Assembly: GCF_009363715.1 (NCBI RefSeq) | Contig: NZ_CP045404.1 | Span: 2,138,001-2,202,000, forward strand | Direction: 5' to 3' | Source: Roseovarius sp. THAF9 | Lineage (GTDB): Bacteria; Pseudomonadota; Alphaproteobacteria; Rhodobacterales; Rhodobacteraceae | DNA: 64,000 nucleotides | Shown: one piece after another, positions 35,321 to 44,271 of the stretch | Layout: each line of letters begins with the position of its first letter | Position numbering within the stretch: the stretch's first letter is position 1 | Notes under the pieces: model-generated | Databases searched by the model: none | Seen by the model: only the letters and a program-made list of their open reading frames with translations | Told to the model about the DNA's origin: nothing | Position numbers and translations under genes: made by a program

Positions 35321-35620
35321 ATGAAATCGCGCAGGCGCCCCGCATTCGGTGTGTTGATCTATTTCGCCATAGCCTTTGGGCTGGGGGCGTATTTCACCTT
35401 TGCCGCGGTGCAGGGCGACTATGGCCTGTTCCGCCGCGCCGAGATCGAATCGGGCGAAGCGGAACTGCGCAAGCAACTGGCAGTGCTGGACGGACAGGTG
35501 GACCGGATGGAGAACCTGACGCGGCGTCTGTCGGACACCTACCTGGACCTCGACCTGTTGGACCAGCAGGCGCGCGACGTTCTGGGGATGCTGCGCGCCG
35601 ACGAGATCGTCATCCGCTGA
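35321..35620 (+). CDS. ftsB: Septum formation initiator FtsB/DivIC family
   Basis: A 99-residue bitopic division protein. A short basic cytoplasmic tail (MKSRRRP) and one membrane helix (GVLIYFAIAFGLGAYFTFAAV) are followed by a coiled coil (~40-75) ending with DQQARDVLGMLRADEIVI, the conserved C-terminal box. FtsB, with FtsL and FtsQ, activates septal wall synthesis. As in many alphaproteobacteria it precedes the pyruvate dehydrogenase genes. Confidence 0.88.
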   Translation: MKSRRRPAFGVLIYFAIAFGLGAYFTFAAVQGDYGLFRRAEIESGEAELRKQLAVLDGQVDRMENLTRRLSDTYLDLDLLDQQARDVLGMLRADEIVIR

Positions 35621-35905
35621 GCCCCCCTGCCCTGTGTGGAGACGCAGAGGGTTTCCCCGGTTTCGGCAAGCCTGGCAAGAAAGGCGATGTGTTCGTCCGG
35701 ACCGCAGGGCGCCTCTGCGCCGTCGAGGCTTGCGGAGGATGGGCACATGATGTCACCTTAGGGGTCGCCGGTGCGGTGCGCGGACCCCGGCCGGCTGTTG
35801 GACGTGCCGCAAGCCCAGGCTAGGTGGTTTGTCACGGACAAGAGCGCATGTCGGAACGGTCCGACCGTCCCCGTGCGCAAGAACGGCAAGGAGAGGAGTG
35901 CAATC

Positions 35906-36151
35906 ATGAGTGCGCAACTGGTAGCAGCCCTGATCGTGTCGCCCTTCGCGCTGGCCTTCGTCTATGCGGGATATCACGAGTATTCGCGCTACAAGTCAGA
36001 GGGCCGGGCGACCTATGGACTGGTCTATGACGAGGAGAGCGGCACGACCCATGTGACCGGCATCGGCGAAGACGAAACGGCGTACGACCACACCGAGTTC
36101 GATCCCAGCAACTACAACGATCCGGATATCAAGGAGGACGACCGCGCCTAG
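35906..36151 (+). CDS. Small membrane-anchored hypothetical protein
   Basis: An 81-residue protein with one N-terminal membrane helix (LVAALIVSPFALAFVYAGYHEY) and an acidic soluble tail rich in Asp, Glu and Tyr (DETAYDHTEFDPSNYNDPDI). ATG 35906 has GAGAGGAG in front. I do not recognise the family. It lies between ftsB and pdhA with 285 bp of gene-free DNA before it, in which I see no other signal. Confidence 0.6.
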   Translation: MSAQLVAALIVSPFALAFVYAGYHEYSRYKSEGRATYGLVYDEESGTTHVTGIGEDETAYDHTEFDPSNYNDPDIKEDDRA

Positions 36152-36252
36152 CGGTTCCCCCCCCCGAACAGCTTCGATGACCCGGTCCGCCGGCTTGGTC
36201 TGACGCTGCGTCAAAATCCCCCTCGAAAAATCCGGGCGAGTCCTGTATAAGA

Positions 36253-36270
36253 TAGTTTAATGCTAAACTA
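36253..36270. promoter_or_regulatory. Inverted repeat before pdhA
   Basis: TAGTTTA-ATGC-TAAACTA, perfect 7-base arms in an AT-rich patch ending 27 bp before the pdhA start. Position and symmetry fit an operator that could control the pyruvate dehydrogenase operon; the regulator is not known. Confidence 0.5.
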
Positions 36271-36297
36271 CCTTTTTCAACACAGGAGCCCGCCCGC

Positions 36298-37293
36298 ATG
36301 GCTGCCAGAAAAACCACAAAGAAACCAAACGTTTCCGCCGACGAATTGAAAAAGTACTACCGCGACATGTTGCTGGTGCGTCGATTCGAGGAGAAGGCCG
36401 GCCAGCTATACGGGATGGGCCTGATCGGCGGGTTCTGTCACCTTTACATCGGACAGGAAGCGGTTGTCGTGGGGCTGGAAGCCACCGCCGAGGAAGGCGA
36501 CAAGCGCATTACCACCTATCGCGACCACGGCCACATGCTGGCCTGCGGGATGGACCCCGACGGCGTGATGGCCGAGCTGACGGGCCGCGAGGGCGGCTAT
36601 TCCAAGGGCAAGGGCGGCTCGATGCACATGTTCAGCCGCGAGAAGGATTTCTACGGCGGACACGGGATCGTGGGCGCGAACGTGCCGCTGGGCGCGGGGT
36701 TGGCTTTGGCCGATCAGTACAAGGGCAATGACCGCGTGACCTTTACTTATTTCGGCGACGGCGCGGCCAACCAGGGCCAGGTCTACGAGACGTTCAACAT
36801 GGCCGCCCTGTGGAAGCTGCCGGTGGTTTTCGTCATCGAGAACAACCAGTATGCCATGGGCACCTCGCAGAAACGCTCGACCTCGACCCCCGACATTTAC
36901 ACCCGCGGCGAGGCTTTCGGCATCCCCGGCGAGGCCGTGGACGGGATGGACGTGTTGGCCGTGAAGGAGGCCGGTGCCAAGGCCGTGGCGCACTGCCGCA
37001 AGTGCGACGGGCCGTATATCCTGGAAGTGAAGACCTATCGTTATCGCGGTCACTCGATGTCGGACCCGGCCAAGTACCGCACCCGCGAAGAAGTGCAGAA
37101 GATGCGCGACGAGAAGGACTGTATCGAGCATGTGCGCGAGCTGCTTCTGGAGGGCAAGCACGCCAGCGAGGAGGACCTCAAGGCGATAGACAAGGAAATC
37201 AAGGACGTGGTGAACAAGTCCGCCGATTTCGCCAAGGAAAGCGCCGAGCCGGATGTGTCCGAGCTTTGGACAGACATTTACGTGGAAGCCTGA
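36298..37293 (+). CDS. pdhA: Pyruvate dehydrogenase E1 component, alpha subunit
   Basis: A 331-residue subunit of the thiamine-diphosphate E1 enzyme that decarboxylates pyruvate. HIS-loop and cofactor motifs are seen: GGSMHMFS, then [19 protein letters not shown], the ThDP motif (GDG...N), and [18 protein letters not shown]. The C-terminal [20 protein letters not shown] matches the regulatory-serine region of eukaryotic E1-alpha. It leads the operon pdhA-pdhB-(zinc ribbon gene)-pdhC. Confidence 0.96.
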   Translation: MAARKTTKKPNVSADELKKYYRDMLLVRRFEEKAGQLYGMGLIGGFCHLYIGQEAVVVGLEATAEEGDKRITTYRDHGHMLACGMDPDGVMAELTGREGGYSKGKGGSMHMFSREKDFYGGHGIVGANVPLGAGLALADQYKGNDRVTFTYFGDGAANQGQVYETFNMAALWKLPVVFVIENNQYAMGTSQKRSTSTPDIYTRGEAFGIPGEAVDGMDVLAVKEAGAKAVAHCRKCDGPYILEVKTYRYRGHSMSDPAKYRTREEVQKMRDEKDCIEHVRELLLEGKHASEEDLKAIDKEIKDVVNKSADFAKESAEPDVSELWTDIYVEA

Positions 37294-37321
37294 GCGACGG
37301 GTTGCGAGGAGACATAAAGAC

Positions 37322-38722
37322 ATGCCTACAGAAATTCTGATGCCCGCCCTGTCGCCGACGATGGAAGAAGGCACGCTGGCCAAGTGGCTGGTCAAGGAGG
37401 GGGACACGGTCAACTCGGGCGACATCATGGCCGAGATCGAGACCGACAAGGCCACGATGGAGTTCGAAGCCGTCGACGAAGGTACGATCGGCAAGATCCT
37501 GATCGAGGAAGGCACCGAGGGTGTGAAGGTGAACACGCCCATCGCAGTGCTGCTGGAGGAGGGCGAAAGCGCGGACGATATTGGCGAGACCTCGTCGGGC
37601 GGCGGTGCCTCTTCTGCCGAGAAGGACGGTGATAGTGGCGACGAGGACGAGAGCCGCGGCAAAGCCGAGCCGGTTGCCGCCTCGCCCGCAGCCCCCGTGC
37701 CCCAGCCCGATGCCAGCCCCGACTGGCCCGAGGGCACCGAGATGACCAAGATGACCGTGCGCGAGGCGATCAACATCGCCATGATCGAAGAGATGCGCAA
37801 CGACGAGAACGTCTTCATCATGGGCGAGGAGGTGGCCGAGTACCAGGGCGCCTACAAGATCACGCAAAACATGCTGGACGAGTTCGGCGCCAAGCGGGTG
37901 ATCGACACGCCCATCACCGAGCACGGCTTTGCAGGGATCGGCGTGGGCGCGGCCTGGGGCGGGCTGAAGCCCATCGTGGAGTTCATGACCTGGAACTTCG
38001 CCATGCAGGCGATCGATCAGATCATCAATTCGGCCGCCAAGACCAATTACATGTCCGGCGGGCAGCTGGGCTGTTCCATCGTGTTCCGCGGCCCCAACGG
38101 CGCGGCGGCACGGGTGGCCGCACAGCACAGCCAGGATTTCGCGGCGTGGTATTCTCACGTGCCGGGCCTGAAGGTGGTGCAGCCTTATTCGGCGGCCGAT
38201 GCCAAGGGTCTGCTCAAGAGTGCCATTCGCGACCCGAATCCTGTGATCTTCCTCGAAAACGAGATCCTTTACGGGCGCAGCTTCGAGGTGCCAGTGCTGG
38301 ATGACTTCACCATCCCCTTCGGCAAGGCTCGGATCGCCCGGCCCGGCGACGACGTGACGATCGTCAGCTTCGGGATCGGCATGACCTATGCGCTGGAGGC
38401 CGCGGACAAGCTGGCTGAAGAGGGCGTCAGCGCCGAGGTGATCGACCTGCGCACCCTGCGGCCGCTGGATTATGACACTGTGCTGGCAAGCGTGATGAAG
38501 ACCAACCGCTGCGTCACGGTCGAGGAAGGCTTCCCCGTGGCCAGCATGGGCAATCATCTAAGTGCGGTGATCATGGAGCGGGCGTTCGACTACCTCGATG
38601 CGCCGGTGATCAACTGCACGGGCAAGGACGTGCCCATGCCCTATGCCGCGAACCTTGAAAAGCTGGCGCTGACCTCGACAAAGGAAGTGATCGAGGCCGT
38701 CAACAAAGTGACCTACCGGTAG
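37322..38722 (+). CDS. pdhB: Pyruvate dehydrogenase E1 component, beta subunit with lipoyl domain
   Basis: A 466-residue protein. Residues 1-78 form a lipoyl domain with the modified Lys43 in [11 protein letters not shown], an unusual trait shared by alphaproteobacteria; an acidic Ser/Gly/Pro linker (~86-140) leads to the E1-beta fold ([15 protein letters not shown]...[21 protein letters not shown]). It pairs with PdhA. ATG 37322 is the true start; an open frame extends upstream into pdhA. Its lipoyl domain is almost identical to that of pdhC. Confidence 0.96.
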   Translation: MPTEILMPALSPTMEEGTLAKWLVKEGDTVNSGDIMAEIETDKATMEFEAVDEGTIGKILIEEGTEGVKVNTPIAVLLEEGESADDIGETSSGGGASSAEKDGDSGDEDESRGKAEPVAASPAAPVPQPDASPDWPEGTEMTKMTVREAINIAMIEEMRNDENVFIMGEEVAEYQGAYKITQNMLDEFGAKRVIDTPITEHGFAGIGVGAAWGGLKPIVEFMTWNFAMQAIDQIINSAAKTNYMSGGQLGCSIVFRGPNGAAARVAAQHSQDFAAWYSHVPGLKVVQPYSAADAKGLLKSAIRDPNPVIFLENEILYGRSFEVPVLDDFTIPFGKARIARPGDDVTIVSFGIGMTYALEAADKLAEEGVSAEVIDLRTLRPLDYDTVLASVMKTNRCVTVEEGFPVASMGNHLSAVIMERAFDYLDAPVINCTGKDVPMPYAANLEKLALTSTKEVIEAVNKVTYR

Positions 38723-38735
38723 GCGAGTTTTGCAA

Positions 38736-38981
38736 ATGCTGTATACAAAAAATTGGAAAGCAAGCTGCCCGATTTGCAAGACCAAGACAACGGATCAAGA
38801 AGACAAACGCAAATGTAGCAATTGCGAACATGTAGGCCTTAAAGCATTTTTCGCTCGATATGGTTTCAGCTCTTTCGGATGCCCAAGATGCGATCAGGTT
38901 GCAACGACTAAAAAACTAAAATGCGGGAACTGCGCAGTTGAGATCAACGGATCATTTATCAAGAAGCGAGGGTTCTTCTGA
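38736..38981 (+). CDS. Small protein with two zinc ribbons inside the pdh operon
   Basis: An 81-residue basic protein with four CxxC pairs: CPIC (~12), CSNC (~29), CPRC (~52) and CGNC (~64), spaced as two zinc ribbons. Codon use and GC content (about 40 percent) differ sharply from the GC-rich genes on both sides. It begins 13 bp after pdhB, without a good ribosome site, and its TGA overlaps the ATG of pdhC (TGATG), so translation of pdhC is probably coupled to it. No family recognised. A nucleic-acid-binding or small adaptor role is conceivable from the ribbons alone. Confidence 0.65.
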   Translation: MLYTKNWKASCPICKTKTTDQEDKRKCSNCEHVGLKAFFARYGFSSFGCPRCDQVATTKKLKCGNCAVEINGSFIKKRGFF

Positions 38982-40318
38982 TGCCTACTGAAATACTGAT
39001 GCCCGCCCTTTCCCCGACGATGGAGGAAGGCACGCTGGCGAAATGGCTGGTCAAGGAAGGCGACACGGTGAATTCCGGCGACCTGCTGGCCGAGATCGAG
39101 ACCGACAAGGCCACGATGGAGTTCGAGGCGGTCGACGAAGGCACGATCGGCAAGATCCTGATCGAGGAAGGCACCGAAGGGGTGAAGGTGAACACCGCGA
39201 TTGCCGTGCTGCTGGAGGAAGGCGAGAGCGCGGATGATATCGGTGACGTGAGCGCCCCGGCCTCCGGTAGTGGCGGCGACACGGCCGAGGCCAAGGACGA
39301 AGCGCCCAAGAAGGACGCCGCGGCCAAGCAGGAGACGCCCGAGAGCGGCGACTTGCCCCCTGCCCCGGCCGCGCCAGTGAAGGATGGCGAGCGCATCTTC
39401 GCCTCGCCGCTGGCGCGGCGGATCGCCAAGCAGAAGGGTATCGACCTGACCGAGCTGAAAGGCTCGGGCCCGCATGGGCGGATCGTGAAGGCCGACGTTG
39501 AAAGTGCAAAGGCCGGTGCGGCGAAGCCTGCCGAGGAAAAGGCGGCACCTGCGGCAAGTGGTGGACAGGCGACACCTGCCCCGGCTGGCCCCAGCACCGA
39601 TGCCGTCGTGGCGATGTACCAGAACCGCGAGTTCGAGGAGGTCAAGCTCGACGGGATGCGCAAGACCATCGCCGCGCGCCTGACCGAGGCCAAGCAGACC
39701 ATTCCGCATTTCTATCTGCGGCGAGATATTGAACTGGATGCTTTGCTGAAATTCCGCGGCCAGCTGAACAAGCAGCTTGAAGGACGCGGCGTGAAGCTGT
39801 CGGTGAACGATTTCATCATCAAGGCCTGCGCGCTGGCGTTGCAGGCTGTGCCCGATTGCAACGCGGTCTGGGCCGGGGACCGGGTTCTGAAGCTGAAGCC
39901 GTCGGACGTGGCGGTGGCCGTGGCGATTGAAGGCGGGCTGTTCACGCCGGTTCTGAAGGATGCCGAGATGAAGTCGCTGTCGGCCCTGTCGGCAGAGATG
40001 AAGGACCTTGCCACCCGCGCACGGGAGCGCAAGCTCTCGCCCGAAGAGTATCAGGGCGGGACATTCGCGATTTCAAACCTTGGCATGTTCGGGATCGACA
40101 ATTTCGACGCGGTGATCAACCCGCCGCATGGCGCGATTCTTGCCGTGGGCGCGGGTGTGAAAAAGCCTGTCGTGGGTGACGATGGCGAGTTGACCGTGGC
40201 CACGGTGATGTCGGTGACGCTAAGCGTGGATCACCGGGTGATCGACGGCGCGCTTGGGGCGGAACTGTTGGACAAGATCCGGGAGAACCTGGAGAACCCG
40301 ATGGTGATGCTGGCCTGA
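38981..40318 (+). CDS. pdhC: Dihydrolipoamide acetyltransferase (E2) of pyruvate dehydrogenase
   Basis: A 445-residue core enzyme: lipoyl domain (1-78, Lys43), Ala/Pro/Glu linker, peripheral-subunit-binding domain ([20 protein letters not shown], ~138-157), second flexible linker, and catalytic domain ending [20 protein letters not shown] with the HxxxD acetyl-transfer residues. Start overlaps the stop of the zinc-ribbon gene. A strong terminator follows, so the operon ends here; E3 is not in the window. Confidence 0.96.
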   Translation: MPTEILMPALSPTMEEGTLAKWLVKEGDTVNSGDLLAEIETDKATMEFEAVDEGTIGKILIEEGTEGVKVNTAIAVLLEEGESADDIGDVSAPASGSGGDTAEAKDEAPKKDAAAKQETPESGDLPPAPAAPVKDGERIFASPLARRIAKQKGIDLTELKGSGPHGRIVKADVESAKAGAAKPAEEKAAPAASGGQATPAPAGPSTDAVVAMYQNREFEEVKLDGMRKTIAARLTEAKQTIPHFYLRRDIELDALLKFRGQLNKQLEGRGVKLSVNDFIIKACALALQAVPDCNAVWAGDRVLKLKPSDVAVAVAIEGGLFTPVLKDAEMKSLSALSAEMKDLATRARERKLSPEEYQGGTFAISNLGMFGIDNFDAVINPPHGAILAVGAGVKKPVVGDDGELTVATVMSVTLSVDHRVIDGALGAELLDKIRENLENPMVMLA

Positions 40319-40342
40319 GGGTTTTGGCGTTGCGACTGTTAG

Positions 40343-40367
40343 GGCCGGGGATCTCCCCGGCCTTTTT
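40343..40367 (+). terminator. Intrinsic terminator of pdh operon
   Basis: GGCCGGGGA / TCCCCGGCC stem directly followed by TTTTT, 24 bp after pdhC. Confidence 0.9.
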
Positions 40368-40376
40368 CGTTGCTAG

Positions 40377-40396
40377 AGGTGGGTTGTCACCCACCT
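40377..40396. repeat. GTGGGT...ACCCAC intergenic repeat, copy 3
   Basis: AGGTGGGT-TGTC-ACCCACCT, the longest-armed copy (8 bp) of the repeat seen at 18510 and 19730, followed by ACGG. Confidence 0.7.
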
Positions 40397-40436
40397 ACGG
40401 GAACGGGCATGCGTGACGTCGCGCGTCTTACGCCCT

Positions 40437-41639
40437 TCACGCCAGCGCGTAGATTCCCAGCCCCACGGCCAGCCAGCCATAGGCCAGAAGCGCCAGCCAG
40501 AAGAGCACCCGATCGAGCCAGCCGCCATGATCGTGATCATGCCCGTCATGGTCGCCCGAACCGCGCCAGGCGAGCCAGCCGAACACTGCCGTCAGGGCGA
40601 GGAACCCGAGGTTGAGCCAGAAAGTGTAGTCGATCTTGAACCGCTCGGACGGCTCCATCATGCTCTTGGCGGCACTTTGAGGCTCAAGACCCAGCAGGGC
40701 AAAGCCGTAGTGAATGGCCAGCGACGTCAGGATCAGCGCGCCGAGGAACAGGCCGGCGATGTAGAGCGCCATCTTCCAGCCATAGAACTGCGCGTTCACG
40801 CGGATGACCGGAAACACCACGAGGTCGGAGAAGATGAAGGCCATGATGCCCGCCACGCTGACCCCGTTGGCGAAAAGCAGCCCCGCGAGGGGGATGTTGC
40901 CCATAGAGCCGATGAAGGTGAAGAAGGCCGCGACGGGGCCGATGACGGTATGCGAAAGCACCTCGAAGAAACTGCGCGTGCCCTCGTCGCCGGTGCTGGG
41001 GAAAAGCTAGGTGAAGAACTCGGCCGGCACAAAGGCGGCGATGATGCCGGCGATGGTGAAACCGACGGTGACATCCTTCCACACCATCTGCCATTCCATC
41101 AGGTAAGCCTTGGCCATCTTGGACCAAAGCGCAGGGGATTGGGTGAGGTCGGACGGGTCCTCGGGGTCGTCCTCTTCGCCCGCTTCGAGTGATTGACGGA
41201 CGTTCTCGATCAGCTTTTGCGGCCGCCAGAGGGCCACGAGGCCCCACATGACCGCGATCAGGATCAGGCCGCCCACGTACTCGGCCACCACGAACTGCCA
41301 GCTGAGAAAGACCGAGATGACGATGCCAAGCTCGATCACCAGGTTGGTGGAGGCCAGCAGGAACGCCATGGACGGAACGAAGCCCGCGCCCTTGGCGAAG
41401 AGCGCCCGCGTGGTGGCGAGGGCCGCGAAACTGCAGGAAGACGAGATGAAACCGAAGAACCCGGCCAGCGACATGGATCTGAGATTCTCATCCCCCATCG
41501 CATGCCGCATCCGGTCGCGGCTGACAAAAAGCTGGATGACCGCACTGACGAGATACCCCAGTCCGAACGCCCAGAAGGCCACCCAGAAATATCCGAGCGT
41601 GGTCAACGCTGCGTCGGCCCAGCTCTGAAAAAAATTCAT
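40437..41639 (-). pseudogene. Permease (YraQ/DUF318 type) interrupted by an in-frame amber codon
   Basis: Read through, this is a 400-residue permease with about eight membrane helices. The first half (210 codons, MNFFQSWADAAL... to FVPAEFFT) contains GFISSSCSFAALATTRALF; then TAG (41007-41009), and the same frame continues with LFPSTGDEGTRS and VIGPVAAFFTFIGSMGNIPLA to the end. Homologous sequence crosses the stop without gap or frameshift. A His-rich loop (SGDHDGHDHDHGG) near the C-terminus suggests a metal or metalloid substrate. One base change from CAG or TGG would explain the stop. No good restart signal is seen (GTG at 40961). It could be a recent pseudogene, a readthrough gene or a sequencing error. 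Confidence 0.8.
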
Positions 41640-41704
41640 CGTGTCGGTCCCCATTCGCGTGGTCAACGCGTTGGGTTTTCCGCCTGTTCCGGCGCGCGGT
41701 CAGA

Positions 41705-42448
41705 TCAGAACGATGGCGTGCCGGTCTGCTTGGCCTTTTGCGCCTTTTTCCACGCAAAAACCTCGCTGCGTTCGGTCCAGTCGTAGCGACCGTCCTCGCG
41801 CACGAGGCTCCAGTAAAGGTCGCCGGCGTCGCGCCAGGGGTCCAAGACGAGGCTGTCTTCCATCGAGTCGCCCCGGCGACCCAGGATGGTGGTGCTATGT
41901 TCCAGCCGGATGCTGTCGTAATTGGCGATGGCGCGGTGGATTTGCAACGTCTTGAAATTCTCGCGTTGCAGGCGGGCGTCCATGTCATGGGCCCAGTGCC
42001 AGCACAGGCCGCGCGGCTTGTTGCCGAAATTGACGGCGGTGTTGTGGGCCAGCGGGCCGCTGTCGATCTCGTATTCGACGACCAGTTGCGCGACATAGGT
42101 ATAGGCGACGTAGGCAGCGCGTCCGGCTTCCTCGGGGTCGACGCCGGGGCCGAGGTCGAGGAAAGCCTGTTTCAGCGCGGCTATATTGGCCGCCTCGCGT
42201 TGTGCCGCGGCCTGGTAGAACGCCTTGTCAAAGCTGTGGCCATAGCGGGCCAGTTGCGCCGAGCGTTGCCAGACGGCGTCGGGCATGGAAATGGCCTCGG
42301 CCAGGGCACCGGGCGGCAGGCTGATGTTGGAGGTTGCGTTCCGCGAAGAGGCAAAGGAAGCGCTGCCCGCGTCTTCGGGCATTTCGGTGCAGGCGCCCAG
42401 AAGAAACGCGCAGGCCAGTGGCAGGAAACTGAAGGTTTTTGACAGCAT
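41705..42448 (-). CDS. Putative lipoprotein of unknown function
   Basis: A 247-residue protein with a lipoprotein signal (LPLACAFLLGACTEM, lipid Cys near residue 18). The mature part has conserved-looking blocks GLCWHWAHDMDARLQ and LVLDPWRDAGDLYWSLVRED that I have seen only in uncharacterised Roseobacter proteins. ATG 42448 is chosen because GGGAGA lies 10 bases before it and because it puts the signal at the N-terminus; an open frame runs to 42682. It follows no operon. Confidence 0.65.
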   Translation of the reverse strand: MLSKTFSFLPLACAFLLGACTEMPEDAGSASFASSRNATSNISLPPGALAEAISMPDAVWQRSAQLARYGHSFDKAFYQAAAQREAANIAALKQAFLDLGPGVDPEEAGRAAYVAYTYVAQLVVEYEIDSGPLAHNTAVNFGNKPRGLCWHWAHDMDARLQRENFKTLQIHRAIANYDSIRLEHSTTILGRRGDSMEDSLVLDPWRDAGDLYWSLVREDGRYDWTERSEVFAWKKAQKAKQTGTPSF

Positions 42449-42670
42449 TTCGGCGACATCTCCCGGTGCAGACATGTCAAGTTTCGGTTTCTTAGGCAGC
42501 GTATCTACTGACGGCCCGTGTGAATGTCGACTCGACGCGACATGTTTGATGGCATGGACGCCCTGCCTGTGCGTCACTTTTGCATCATGGATGGGCCTGT
42601 TGCTGTGTTTTTTGAACCTTGCCCAACGCGCAGCGACACATCTGCAGAGATTACACGGAAGGCGGGGCAT

Positions 42671-42967
42671 ATGTTCCTTCACAATGCGGAAATCTATGAT
42701 TTCGAGCTGGTTTGCCGGTGCCTGGGGCTGGTTGGGTTCGGGCTTTACGTGCTGAGTTTTCTGTTACTGAGTACTGGGCATATCAGCAGTGTCCGGATGC
42801 GGTACTTCGTGCTGAATCTGGTGGCGGCGCTATGTGTGATCGCGTCACTGGCGGTGGATTTCAACCTGAGTTCGGCCCTGATACAGGGGTTCTACGTGGT
42901 CATCTCGCTGACAGCGATGGGGTTGCGGATGCGCCGGCGTCACGCGGAGCCCACAGGCATGGCCTGA
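42671..42967 (+). CDS. CBU_0592-like membrane protein
   Basis: A 98-residue protein with three membrane helices (LGLVGFGLYVLSFLLLS, YFVLNLVAALCVIASLAV, IQGFYVVISLTAMGL). The arrangement fits the small CBU_0592-like family of unknown function. ATG 42671 follows AAGGCGGGGC; earlier in-frame starts at 42524 would add a non-hydrophobic leader. The gap of 222 bp to the divergent lipoprotein gene holds the promoters of both. Confidence 0.65.
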   Translation: MFLHNAEIYDFELVCRCLGLVGFGLYVLSFLLLSTGHISSVRMRYFVLNLVAALCVIASLAVDFNLSSALIQGFYVVISLTAMGLRMRRRHAEPTGMA

Positions 42968-43030
42968 CCAAAACTGCGGCGCATCGGGCGCCGCTGTCTG
43001 AATTCTCCAAAATCTTGAGGTGACGGCGCC

Positions 43031-43837
43031 TTAGCGCACGCCCAGAAGCTGATCCATCGCGACGGAGGGCTGATCGCAGCCTGCCTCTCCGACGATCTTG
43101 GCCGGAACGCCCGCGACGGTCTTGCAGGGTGGCACTTCCTGCAGCACCACCGAACCGGCGGCGATGCGGCTGCAATGACCGACCTTGATGTTTCCCAGCA
43201 CCTTGGCCCCGGCCCCGATCAGGACGCCGTCGCCGATCTTGGGATGGCGGTCTTCCTCTTCCTTGCCGGTGCCGCCCAAGGTGACGGAATGCAGCATCGA
43301 GACGTTGTCGCCCACCACGGCGGTCTCGCCGATCACGATGGAGTGGGCGTGGTCGATCATGATGCCCTTGCCGATGCGGGCGGCGGGGTGGATGTCGACG
43401 CCGAACACTTCAGAGCAGCGCATCTGGAAGAAACGCGCCATGTCGCGGCGGTCGGTGCGCCACAGCCAATTCGCCACGCGGTAGGCCTGGATTGCCTGGA
43501 AGCCTTTGAAATAGAGCATCGGCAGGATGAAGCGGTCGCACGCAGGGTCACGGTCGTACACCGCGACGATATCGGCGCGGGCCGCCTGGCCCAGCTCGGC
43601 ATCGTCGGTATAGGCCATGTCGCAAATCTCGCGCAAAAGCTGCTCTGGCATCTCGTGTGAGCCCAGTTTCATCGACGTGCGGTAGGCCAACGCGGATTCG
43701 ATGGTCTTGTGATGCAGGATCGACGAATGGATCAACCCGCCCAAGAGCGGCTCGTCCTTGATCGCGGTCTCCGCCTCGGTACTGATGCGGGCCCAGACCG
43801 GGTCAAGCTCGGCCAGCTTTGCATGTGTGTTCGCCAT
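43031..43837 (-). CDS. cysE: Serine O-acetyltransferase
   Basis: A 268-residue enzyme making O-acetylserine for cysteine synthesis. The N-terminal helical part (PLLGGLIHSSILHHKTIESALAYR, cited in part) is followed by the left-handed beta-helix with DIHPAARIGKGIMIDHAHS, IGETAVVGDNVSMLHSVTLGG and IGAGAKVLGNIKVG. ATG 43837 is preferred to 43843 as it leaves 7 bases after GAGGAG. It is divergent from the DksA-like gene, with a clear palindrome between them. Confidence 0.95.
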   Translation of the reverse strand: MANTHAKLAELDPVWARISTEAETAIKDEPLLGGLIHSSILHHKTIESALAYRTSMKLGSHEMPEQLLREICDMAYTDDAELGQAARADIVAVYDRDPACDRFILPMLYFKGFQAIQAYRVANWLWRTDRRDMARFFQMRCSEVFGVDIHPAARIGKGIMIDHAHSIVIGETAVVGDNVSMLHSVTLGGTGKEEEDRHPKIGDGVLIGAGAKVLGNIKVGHCSRIAAGSVVLQEVPPCKTVAGVPAKIVGEAGCDQPSVAMDQLLGVR

Positions 43838-43862
43838 GTGCATGCTCCTCGGTGCGAGTATT

Positions 43863-43879
43863 GCTTATACCAGATAAGC
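43863..43879. promoter_or_regulatory. Palindrome between cysE and dksA-like gene
   Basis: GCTTAT-ACCAG-ATAAGC, perfect 6-base arms in the 67-bp divergent gap, AT-rich unlike its surroundings. It could be an operator acting on both genes. Confidence 0.5.
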
Positions 43880-43904
43880 TCGATCCGTAAAATGCAAAGG
43901 CGTC

Positions 43905-44261
43905 ATGGGTGGGTTCACGAAAATGAATGAAGCAGAGGTTGAGGATTTCCGCGCACTGATCGAGACGCGCTTGGGCGAGTTGGACGACGAAGACGCCCGT
44001 GGCGCGGCGGGCAAGGCCACGGTGGAACTGGACCAGCAATCGGTCGGGCGTCTGAGCCGGATGGACGCGTTGCAGAACCAAGCGATGGCCAAGGCCACGG
44101 ATGCGCGCCGCGCCGGAGAGCGGGCGCGGCTGACCGCAGCCCTCGCCCGGATGGACGACGGCGAGTTCGGCTATTGCGAGGATTGTGGCGAGGAGATCGC
44201 CCTTGGCCGCCTGAAGCTGGACCCGGCCGCGACGCGCTGCGTGGAGTGCGCGCGCGGCTGA
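43905..44261 (+). CDS. TraR/DksA-type zinc-finger protein
   Basis: A 118-residue second DksA-like protein. Coiled-coil part (VEDFRALIETRLGELDDED...VELDQQSVGRLSRMDALQNQ, cited in part), then the finger CEDCGEEIALGRLKLDP and CVEC with four cysteines. An alternative start at 43923 (MNEAEV) gives 112 residues. It differs from the copy at 6846 and lacks its FNR box. It converges on the GTA-derived chimeric gene, with 10 bp between stops. Confidence 0.88.
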   Translation: MGGFTKMNEAEVEDFRALIETRLGELDDEDARGAAGKATVELDQQSVGRLSRMDALQNQAMAKATDARRAGERARLTAALARMDDGEFGYCEDCGEEIALGRLKLDPAATRCVECARG

Positions 44262-44271
44262 GGCGTCAATT

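Noticed and set aside
41007..41009. Amber codon as pyrrolysine, given an MttB-family gene in the window
   Set aside because: The MttB-like gene has no internal TAG, no pyl genes are visible, and the permease family does not use pyrrolysine.
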